Assembly: GCA_017621905.1 (NCBI GenBank)
Contig: JAGASC010000294.1
Location: forward strand, 1 to 17,202
DNA length: 17,202 bases
DNA from: Roseburia sp.
GTDB taxonomy: Bacteria > Bacillota > Clostridia > Lachnospirales > Lachnospiraceae
Direction of reading: 5' to 3'
Under the pieces are notes generated by a model. The model was given only the letters and a program-made list of their open reading frames with translations, did not search any database and was not told the DNA's origin. The translations under genes and the position numbers were made by a program. Shown piece by piece: positions 12,359 to 17,202 of this stretch. The stretch's first letter is position 1; each line of letters begins with the position of its first letter.

Positions 12359-14722
12359 TTATAATGCAAAGGACCAACTGCTAAGCCATTCCAGAGATTG
12401 ATTTACATAATTGTAATCAATCTTGGCTCCGGACAGAACCGTATAAAACAGGATAAAGATGGCAATTGAGGCTGTTGCAACAATCCCCATAAGGAGGGAT
12501 GATTTCTTCATATGACAGATGGAATTGGTAATCATCAGCAGCAGGATTAAGGAGCCGATAAAATACTGGTAGATAAATACTGTTCTATGTACCAAAAGCC
12601 ATGGAAGAACAACGGAACCATATGCAATCAGTAGAAATTTGGCATTGCTGCATTGACGGCATCGGAATAGATAGAACTGGTGTACCAAAGATGCCAGCCC
12701 CAGATAACATAGCAGGGGATTGATAAAGGTGGCAATGGCAGAGATGGTTCCATCCGGATATACAGCGTAAGCATCTAATAATGGCCGTTTATCGATCAGC
12801 CAGTCGTACCATGGAGAAGCATAAGGATGATCAAATACGGTTTTTGAATGATAGTTAAGCATCAATTTTCCATTGTCAATGGCTGTCTGAATCAGATTTT
12901 TATCGGTGTACACCCGGGTAAATGGGATATAGGATATTACATAGACACTAAGCGGTAGTACACAGAAACAGAGAATACAGACGACGGCAAGTCTTGTCAG
13001 ATATATCTTATGTTCCTTACTATTTTTGATTCCATTCATTTTGCCTATAAGAAAGCTGAAAAAGATAACAGCAACTCCGACTGCTCCATAGATGCCGGTC
13101 CATTTGATGGAAATGGAGCATGCCATTGCACATCCGCAGAACAGAAGCTGACAAATCTGTCGGCAATCCATCCGTTCCATGGAAAGATTCCGGACAAAGC
13201 AATACATAAAATAGAACATCAGCAGTACAAAGAAGGCTACCAGAATATCAATCGTTGCAATTCTGGAGAGCGTAAAATTCATAAACTGGCTGCCTAACAG
13301 AAGGGTCGTGAAAACAGCTCTGGAAGTACGTCCGAACATACGGTGGGAGAAGAGGTACATTACAGGAATCATCATGACACCAAACAGGGCACAGATACAT
13401 CTCCAGCCAAACGGATTCATGCCAAAGGCACGGATGCCAAGAGAGATCAGGGTTTTTCCAAGGGGCGGATGAGTATTTTCATAAATGGGGAGCTGATGAA
13501 GAAATTCGTAGGCTGTTCTGCCATGATACACTTCATCAAACATGGTCTGATCATAGTAGGTTCTGACAGCAGGATATAATCCCTGCTCATCAAACAGGGT
13601 GCGGTAGTAGGAGGCGTTATAGGGAAGAATGTAATTGCCATAAATATCTTCACAGACAATCTCCAGAATGCTGGCATTTCCTGACATCAGTACCATGCCT
13701 AAGCGGTCCAGTTTCTGATTGATTTCAACCGTATTCCACGCAAAGGCACTTTCAACATTGTGGTTTGCATCGATGATCTGCCATTCTTCCATATCTTTTG
13801 TAAGATAGGAAAATGTAATGGAACGTTTACTATTATACCCTAAAAAGATATGTACCTTTGCAAGTTCAATTTCATCAGAAAAACCAAGAATGATTTCATT
13901 GCTTCCGCTTTCTCCTGTGCTGAGAGTCCATTCTGTTTCCGGGACACGCATACTTCCCAGACGGTAAAATACTAAGAAACCAAAAATAACGGTAAGAATC
14001 AGCATCCAGATGATATCCTTTACTTCAATAGGAGTGTGTTTCGTGCAGGAAAATCCGTTACAGGTTTTTGGACCGATATTTTCCGGTGAAGCAGACGTTG
14101 ATTTTGAGAATTGCGGTAACCACAACTTGTTATTGCTTCTGAAAATATATCTGAGAATCAGAGACAGTATGCCAAAGCCTCCAATTCCAAGAGAAACGAT
14201 ATACAGAACAGGGATATTCTGTGTTTCACTTAGATCTGAAAGATGCTGTCCGGTTACCCGGACGGCAATATACCAGCAGAAGAATCCCGTCTGGAGCATC
14301 AGAAATTCCGGGATAACGCTGCTCCAACGGAAAGGACGCTTTTTCCAGAACTGATCAGTAACATAGAAAATGCCAAAGAAAAGTACAGGTAAGAGCTGCA
14401 AACCTGCCTTTTCGAAGAGGATCAGAATAATACTGAATGGCTGGAACAGGTAGCAGGCATAAAAAAGCCGGGAGATGTTCCTTCCATATCTGCAAAAGAT
14501 GACATATGCCATTGCAATTGACAAAATGAAATCCAGTATCAGATGCATGGCTGAAGTCGTGGAAATCTGTTCCTGCATCATAAACGGAAGAACTCTGGCA
14601 AATAGATAGAAGATCACCAGATCACTGATGCGGTAACAGGGAAGCCCGTTTCTTTTTTTCAGGAACAGAATGCACCAGAACAAAACATCCATGATTCCTA
14701 TTGCATATAAAATTGAGATCAT
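12359..14722 (-). CDS. Protein O-mannosyltransferase (PMT/GT39)-like protein with inserted beta domain
   Basis: This 787-residue membrane protein of the PMT type transfers a sugar from polyprenyl phosphate to Ser/Thr of exported proteins in characterised relatives. PMT marks: the catalytic DE pair in MFDEVYHG (D396, E397), THPPLGKTLI (418-427), and an H-PYASPWYDW...RPLL segment like the loop conserved in PMTs. The N-terminal 235 residues add about six hydrophobic helices. Between the helix near 237-254 and the DE motif is an extra outside domain (about 258-365) with a beta-sandwich look, resembling discoidin/F5-8-type carbohydrate-binding folds. The start is ATG 14722, 8 nt after GAGG. A TATGAT (-10) lies upstream on minus at plus 14756-14761, with a poor -35. 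It leads an operon with the second GT-C gene. The Ser/Thr/Pro-rich FecR protein in this window is a plausible acceptor (inference). Confidence 0.85.
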   Translation of the reverse strand: MISILYAIGIMDVLFWCILFLKKRNGLPCYRISDLVIFYLFARVLPFMMQEQISTTSAMHLILDFILSIAMAYVIFCRYGRNISRLFYACYLFQPFSIILILFEKAGLQLLPVLFFGIFYVTDQFWKKRPFRWSSVIPEFLMLQTGFFCWYIAVRVTGQHLSDLSETQNIPVLYIVSLGIGGFGILSLILRYIFRSNNKLWLPQFSKSTSASPENIGPKTCNGFSCTKHTPIEVKDIIWMLILTVIFGFLVFYRLGSMRVPETEWTLSTGESGSNEIILGFSDEIELAKVHIFLGYNSKRSITFSYLTKDMEEWQIIDANHNVESAFAWNTVEINQKLDRLGMVLMSGNASILEIVCEDIYGNYILPYNASYYRTLFDEQGLYPAVRTYYDQTMFDEVYHGRTAYEFLHQLPIYENTHPPLGKTLISLGIRAFGMNPFGWRCICALFGVMMIPVMYLFSHRMFGRTSRAVFTTLLLGSQFMNFTLSRIATIDILVAFFVLLMFYFMYCFVRNLSMERMDCRQICQLLFCGCAMACSISIKWTGIYGAVGVAVIFFSFLIGKMNGIKNSKEHKIYLTRLAVVCILCFCVLPLSVYVISYIPFTRVYTDKNLIQTAIDNGKLMLNYHSKTVFDHPYASPWYDWLIDKRPLLDAYAVYPDGTISAIATFINPLLCYLGLASLVHQFYLFRCRQCSNAKFLLIAYGSVVLPWLLVHRTVFIYQYFIGSLILLLMITNSICHMKKSSLLMGIVATASIAIFILFYTVLSGAKIDYNYVNQSLEWLSSWSFAL

Positions 14723-14791
14723 ACCTGTATCCTCTGCTTTCCAATTCTGTTTTTTATCATATCATTATTTCTGGTGTTAGAAAAGAAAATA

Positions 14792-14820
14792 TTGCGTTAT
14801 TCCATTTTATGCATTATGAT
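14792..14820 (+). promoter_or_regulatory. SigA promoter for the tRNA deacylase gene
   Basis: TTGCGT (14792-14797) and TATGAT (14815-14820) are 17 bp apart. The predicted start near 14827 leaves a leader of about 30 nt. It is divergent from the PMT operon. Confidence 0.6.
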
Positions 14821-14856
14821 GTAAAAAAATAACCGTTATCAGTGAAAAGAGATGTT

Positions 14857-15411
14857 ATGATGGAACTGGAATTACTGGAGGGACGTCCTGTGGATTGTAC
14901 CGGAAGACTGGAAAAAGAAATAAGGACGTATGATCTGTTGGATCGTCTTGGCATTGTATATCAACGTGTGGATCATCCAGAGGCTATGACTATGGAAGTC
15001 TGTGAACCAATTGACCGGGCACTGCAGGCGACAATCTGTAAAAATCTTTTTCTTTGTAACCGGCAGGAAACGGATTTTTATCTTCTGATGATACCGGGAG
15101 ATAAAAAGTTTAAAACAAAGGAATTGTCAAAGGAGTTAAATGTGTCCAGGCTGTCCTTCGCAAAAGAGGAATTTATGGAGGAATTTCTGGATATTACGCC
15201 GGGCTCCGTCAGTGTCATGGGACTGATGAATGACCGGGAGCATCGCGTAAGGCTGGTGATTGATGAGGATGTGCTGAAGGGAGAACGGATCGGCTGCCAT
15301 CCATGTATCAATACTTCCAGTATCAGATTCGCAACGAAAGATTTAATAGAAAAAATCATTCCTGCAATGGATCATGATTATACGGTGGTTCATCTGCTGG
15401 GAGAGGACTGA
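14857..15411 (+). CDS. proX: ProX/YbaK-type aminoacyl-tRNA deacylase
   Basis: This 184-residue cytosolic enzyme of the YbaK/ProRS-INS superfamily, ProX-like subgroup, hydrolyses mischarged tRNA (typically Ala-tRNA-Pro) in studied relatives. Visible marks: LGIVYQRVDHPEAMTMEV (N-terminal), CKNLFLCNR with the conserved Lys, KELSKELNVSRLSFA, TPGSVSVMGLMNDREHRVRLVID, and a C-terminal GCHPCINTSSIRFATKDL. The length fits stand-alone ProX. Three in-frame starts compete: GTG 14842, ATG 14857 and ATG 14860. An AAGAG-type site ends 5 nt before 14857 and 8 nt before 14860, so one of the two ATGs is likely and 14857 was chosen. A promoter lies at 14792-14820. The substrate preference is inferred from family. 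Confidence 0.9.
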   Translation: MMELELLEGRPVDCTGRLEKEIRTYDLLDRLGIVYQRVDHPEAMTMEVCEPIDRALQATICKNLFLCNRQETDFYLLMIPGDKKFKTKELSKELNVSRLSFAKEEFMEEFLDITPGSVSVMGLMNDREHRVRLVIDEDVLKGERIGCHPCINTSSIRFATKDLIEKIIPAMDHDYTVVHLLGED

Positions 15412-15481
15412 AGCAGCAAGGTGGAATGGATGGATTTTGTAACTGACAGGGAATCATTTATTAGTTGGAAGGAGAATCGTT

Positions 15482-15685
15482 ATGGGACTTCGATTTAGGA
15501 AAAGTATTAAGATTGCACCGGGTGTAAAACTGAATATTGGATTAAAGAGCGTGGGTATCAGTGTTGGTGGAAAACATGCCGGTATTTCGATCAATTCAAA
15601 AACAGGTGCCACAGCCAGAGTTTCTGCCGGACACGGAACAGGCCTTTCTTATGTAACAAAGATTGGTGGCGGAAAGAAGAGTTAA
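15482..15685 (+). CDS. DUF4236 domain protein
   Basis: This is a 67-residue protein with the standard DUF4236 opening MGLRFRKSIKIAPGVKLNIG, Gly/Ser-rich beta repeats (SVGISVGGKHAGISIN) and the end segment GTGLSYVTKIGGGKK. AAGGAG sits 6-7 nt before the ATG. DUF4236 has no proven function; it often forms the N-terminal part of larger proteins, but short stand-alone copies like this one occur. The high Gly content and alternating pattern suggest an all-beta fold. No terminator is seen before the tRNA promoter, which begins 19 nt after the stop. Confidence 0.85.
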   Translation: MGLRFRKSIKIAPGVKLNIGLKSVGISVGGKHAGISINSKTGATARVSAGHGTGLSYVTKIGGGKKS

Positions 15686-15703
15686 AGGTTAAGAGATTTG
15701 CTC

Positions 15704-15732
15704 TTGACAGCATAGGCGACATTTGATAATAT
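15704..15732 (+). promoter_or_regulatory. Strong promoter of the tRNA-Thr gene
   Basis: A consensus TTGACA (15704-15709) and TAATAT (15727-15732) lie 17 bp apart; a TATAAT also overlaps at wider spacing. The predicted start is close to 15739, 26 nt before the mature tRNA. Confidence 0.8.
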
Positions 15733-15738
15733 AATCCG

Positions 15739-15758
15739 GTGAGCGCAAACGTGCTCAC
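15739..15758 (+). other. Hairpin in the 5' leader of the pre-tRNA
   Basis: GTGAGCGC (15739-15746) pairs with GTGCTCAC (15751-15758) over 8 bp with one G-U pair and an AAAC loop. It begins at the predicted transcription start and ends 6 nt before the tRNA. It might stabilise the precursor or guide 5' processing; the role is inferred. Confidence 0.5.
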
Positions 15759-15764
15759 GAAGAC

Positions 15765-15837
15765 GCTGCTGTAGCACAGTCGGTAGTGCGTCGCATTGGT
15801 AGTGCGGAGGTCACGGGTCCGATTCCCGTCAGCAGCT
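15765..15837 (+). tRNA. tRNA-Thr (anticodon GGT)
   Basis: A full 73-nt cloverleaf can be folded by hand. The acceptor stem GCTGCTG/CAGCAGC is 7/7. The D-stem GCAC/GTGC carries a GG in its loop. The anticodon stem TCGCA/TGCGG has loop TTGGTAG, giving GGT (Thr). The T-stem ACGGG/CCCGT is 5/5. The discriminator base is U73, and CCA is not encoded. The T-loop reads TCCGATT, with C where T55 (pseudouridine) is nearly universal. It has its own promoter and terminator, so it is a single-gene unit. Confidence 0.93.
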
Positions 15838-15849
15838 CTGATAAGAAAG

Positions 15850-15884
15850 TGGAAACCCTGATAAATTCAAGGTTTCCATTTTTT
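15850..15884 (+). terminator. Intrinsic terminator of the tRNA-Thr unit
   Basis: TGGAAACC (15850-15857) pairs with GGTTTCCA (15871-15878) around a 13-nt loop, followed by six Ts (15879-15884). It lies 13 nt after the mature tRNA end. Confidence 0.85.
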
Positions 15885-15887
15885 ATT

Positions 15888-15918
15888 GCATAAATCTTTT
15901 TTGACGGTTCATACTACT
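15888..15918 (+). promoter_or_regulatory. SigE-like sporulation promoter for the coat-type gene
   Basis: GCATAAA (15888-15894) and CATACTAC (15910-15917) are separated by 15 bp, resembling the B. subtilis SigE consensus (KMATATT, 13-15 bp, CATACAHT). The product's similarity to spore coat proteins fits mother-cell expression. It is a pattern match only. Confidence 0.4.
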
Positions 15919-15930
15919 AAAGAATGGTAA

Positions 15931-15959
15931 CGGAAAAATTTTCCGTGCCAAATTTTTGG
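15931..15959. repeat. Two adjacent palindromes upstream of the coat-type gene
   Basis: CGGAAAA-A-TTTTCCG (15931-15945) is a perfect 7-bp inverted repeat with a single central base. CCAAA-TT-TTTGG (15948-15959) follows after 2 bp. Both lie between the putative promoter and the ribosome binding site. They could be an operator or leader hairpins. Confidence 0.5.
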
Positions 15960-15974
15960 AAAAGAGGTAGGAAC

Positions 15975-16433
15975 ATGGCATTAAGTCAAAAAGAGATGGA
16001 TGTAATCAAGGATCTGCAGACACAGGAACAGTGCTGTATTGAAAAGTACAAGAGATATGAAAAGGAAGCAAAGGATCCTGTTTTAAAGGGGCTGTTTGGA
16101 ATCCTGGCACAGAAGGAGCAGCAGCACTATGATTCTCTGGTACAGGTAGCTGCCGGTAAGATACCCTGCTGCGACTGCAATGATCAGGACGGTAAGAATT
16201 ATTCTCCGATGGCAACGTATGATACGATGAGTGAGTCTGAGGATAAGAAAAATGATGCATTTCTTGCAACTGACTGTATCGGTACGGAGAAGATGGTTTC
16301 TTCGGAATACAATACCAATGTTTTTGCCTTTGCAGAAAGTGCAATCCGTAAGCTTTTAGCTGACATTCAGATCGAAGAGCAGAACCATGCGGAGATGCTT
16401 TATAAGTACAAAACAGTAAACGGTATGGCATAA
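15975..16433 (+). CDS. Ferritin-like / CotF-type spore coat protein
   Basis: This 152-residue four-helix protein starts at ATG 15975, 7 nt after GAGG (15964-15967); the in-frame ATG at 15924 has no site. Helix 1 has QEQCCIEKYKRYEKEA (E23). Helix 2 has an ExxH (KEQQHYDSL, E48/H51). A loop with PCCDC (64-68) and SPMATYDTMSESEDKKN follows. Helix 3 has GTEKMVSSEY (E105), and helix 4 has a second ExxH (IEEQNHAEML, E135/H138). The order E, ExxH, E, ExxH is the diiron signature of ferritin-like proteins. Clostridial proteins of this size and layout are annotated as spore coat proteins (CotF-like). Whether it binds iron or is structural cannot be decided here. Six cysteines are unusual and could be crosslinks. 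A strong terminator follows. Confidence 0.85.
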   Translation: MALSQKEMDVIKDLQTQEQCCIEKYKRYEKEAKDPVLKGLFGILAQKEQQHYDSLVQVAAGKIPCCDCNDQDGKNYSPMATYDTMSESEDKKNDAFLATDCIGTEKMVSSEYNTNVFAFAESAIRKLLADIQIEEQNHAEMLYKYKTVNGMA

Positions 16434-16461
16434 AGAACAGAAAATAAATAAAACTTTGGGA

Positions 16462-16496
16462 AAAAGCAGTGTCTGTGGGATGCAGATGCTGCTTTT
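16462..16496 (+). terminator. Terminator of the coat-type gene
   Basis: A 14-bp stem (16462-16475 with 16483-16496), including two G-U pairs and a 7-nt loop, ends in CTTTTAT. The AAAAGCAG and CTGCTTTT ends make it effective as an intrinsic terminator. Confidence 0.8.
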
Positions 16497-16542
16497 ATAA
16501 TGAGGGTAAGAAGCTGTATTAATTTTGCCATTCAAAAGGTAA

Positions 16543-16621
16543 GTATAACTAGATTGGATTTAAGGGGACAAGCAGACCCGGTTATACAAAAAACAAATTC
16601 GTATAGACGAACTGGATTTAA
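16543..16621 (+). repeat. Pair of 21-bp direct repeats, 58 bp apart
   Basis: The copies at 16543-16563 and 16601-16621 share GTATA at the left and TGGATTTAA at the right, with a variable middle (about 15/21 identical). The second copy overlaps the candidate promoter of the downstream nuclease gene, so a regulatory site is possible. Confidence 0.35.
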
Positions 16622-16632
16622 TGGTGTATACT
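16604..16632 (+). promoter_or_regulatory. Candidate promoter of the nuclease leader transcript
   Basis: TAGACG (16604-16609) and TATACT (16627-16632) are separated by 17 bp. It lies upstream of the short frame at 16677, the hairpin at 16700 and the nuclease gene. Confidence 0.4.
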
Positions 16633-16699
16633 TTGTTATATGAGATTAAAATCTGATAAAAAACAAAAGGAGTATAATGTCTAATATGAATTAGGATGC

Positions 16700-16722
16700 A
16701 GGCACATTGCGATGTGCCTTTT
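16700..16722 (+). terminator. Short intrinsic terminator/attenuator in the nuclease leader
   Basis: AGGCACAT (16700-16707) pairs perfectly with ATGTGCCT (16712-16719) around a TGCG loop, followed by TTTT then AA. It sits about 100 bp before the nuclease gene and 5 nt after the stop of a five-codon frame with a ribosome binding site. It could be attenuation, or the remains of a deleted gene. Confidence 0.6.
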
Positions 16723-16735
16723 AACTACAATAACC

Positions 16736-16767
16736 ATACGTAAAAACGTATAAAAATAAATATACGT
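16736..16767. repeat. ATACGT inverted/direct repeat cluster
   Basis: ATACGT (16736-16741), its inverse ACGTAT (16746-16751, after AAAA) and a further ATACGT (16762-16767) occur within 32 bp just upstream of the nuclease gene. It is a possible protein-binding site or element-end sequence. No function is shown. Confidence 0.35.
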
Positions 16768-16819
16768 ACATAAAAGTGAGGAATCATCAAATACAGAATT
16801 AAGAAAACAAAGGAGAAAT

Positions 16820-17202
16820 ATGGTAAAGAACTATAGAATCATGGAGACAAATATAGCAGAGACATTAGACCGCAACAGTTTAATGGAAAAATATGATGCA
16901 AGTATTAAGGAGTTATTTGCGGATAAGCAGATTCTTGCAAGAATACTAAAATATTCACTGGAGGACTTTGCAAAGGAGGAACTGTCGGTTATAATTAATA
17001 GCATGGATGAGCCCATTGTCTCCAGGCAGCGAGTGGAGCCGGGGCATAGCAACCTAAACAGGATACAGAAAACCTCAGAAGAAGATTTGGTGGTCGGAGA
17101 GGGCAAGATTTATTATGACATCCGGTTTTCGGTATATCTTGGGGATAAGCCTATTAAGATATTAATTAATATTGAGGCGCAGAAAAGTACCAGTCCGTCA
17201 AA
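16820..17202 (+). CDS. PD-(D/E)XK nuclease family transposase (Rpn-like), cut by right edge
   Basis: The first 127 codons are present from ATG 16820, with AAAGGAG 4 nt upstream (ATG 16841 is an alternative), and the frame is open to the window end. The protein begins MVKNYRIMETNIAETLDRNS. A helical N-terminal region is followed by EGKIYYDIRFSVYLG and then PIKILINIEAQKS. The D of YYDIRF and the E-x-Q of IEAQ, about 20 residues apart on paired strands, form the PD-(D/E)XK active site of Rpn-like 'recombination-promoting nuclease/putative transposase' proteins, often multicopy in Lachnospiraceae. In E. coli, RpnA is a nuclease that promotes RecA-independent recombination; the clostridial relatives are uncharacterised. 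No terminal inverted repeats can be judged because the right end is missing. It may be a mobile or domesticated gene. Confidence 0.82.
   Translation, partial: MVKNYRIMETNIAETLDRNSLMEKYDASIKELFADKQILARILKYSLEDFAKEELSVIINSMDEPIVSRQRVEPGHSNLNRIQKTSEEDLVVGEGKIYYDIRFSVYLGDKPIKILINIEAQKSTSPS

Larger units (their letters stand above)
16434..16819. other. 386-bp intergenic region with terminator, leader and repeats
   Basis: No long gene is supported. Contents: the coat-gene terminator (16462-16496); two related 21-bp boxes (16543-16563 and 16601-16621); a candidate promoter (16604-16632); a strong-looking ribosome binding site followed by a five-codon frame (16677-16694); a hairpin with a T-run (16700-16722); and ATACGT/ACGTAT repeats (16736-16767). 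It reads as the leader of the nuclease gene at 16820. Confidence 0.5.

Noticed and set aside
16677..16694. Five-codon frame MSNMN as a gene
   Set aside because: Too short to call a gene and its spacing to AGGAG is only 4 nt; kept only as part of the leader observation.
16831..17106. 91-codon minus-strand frame near the right edge
   Set aside because: It is antisense to the nuclease gene, whose plus frame has the RBS and PD-(D/E)XK residues.

Overview
The window looks like a chromosomal segment of a low-GC, spore-forming Firmicute of the Clostridia, most likely Lachnospiraceae. This rests on AT-rich DNA, strong AGGAGG-type ribosome binding sites, TTGACA/TATAAT-type promoters with 17-bp spacers, a CotF/ferritin-like spore-coat-type protein with a SigE-like promoter, a PD-(D/E)XK 'Rpn-type' transposase-nuclease, and the style of the pyruvate kinase and Na/Pi-cotransporter genes. 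The family assignment is inference; no rRNA is present.

Layout. (1) 1-1473: the first codons of a minus-strand gene leave the left edge, followed by an unrecognised coiled-coil-type protein (259-774) and a small XRE regulator (1159-1473) whose intrinsic terminator lies inside its own reading frame. (2) 1465-3104, minus: a membrane-anchored FecR-domain surface protein with a long Ser/Thr/Pro tail and 11 hexapeptide repeats. It is preceded by a TATAAT promoter and a GEMM-I (cyclic di-GMP class) riboswitch with a terminator-type expression platform. (3) 3170-6970, plus: an unknown small secreted or membrane protein with its own promoter, a 47-residue membrane protein, pyruvate kinase and a Na/phosphate symporter with a PhoU-like tail. 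(4) 7004-9624, minus: a TIM-barrel sugar-phosphate isomerase/epimerase downstream of a CHASE2 class III adenylate cyclase. (5) 9733-10779, plus, divergent from the cyclase: a GAF-GGDEF diguanylate cyclase ending in a strong bidirectional terminator. (6) 10812-14722, minus: two GT-C membrane glycosyltransferases, one of protein O-mannosyltransferase (PMT) type. (7) 14857-16433, plus: a ProX/YbaK-type tRNA deacylase, a DUF4236 protein, a single tRNA-Thr(GGT) and the ferritin-like coat protein. (8) 16434-17202: a leader with a short hairpin terminator, then a PD-(D/E)XK transposase-nuclease gene cut by the right edge.

How the genes may work together (inference). The cAMP-forming enzyme is divergent from a diguanylate cyclase whose GAF domain carries a near-NKFDE cyclic-nucleotide-binding motif, and a GEMM-type riboswitch controls a Ser/Thr/Pro-rich surface protein about 6 kb away. 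Together with the PMT-type glycosyltransferase, this suggests a local circuit: extracellular signal -> cAMP -> c-di-GMP -> riboswitch -> (glycosylated) surface protein. Each component is supported on its own; the connections are untested.
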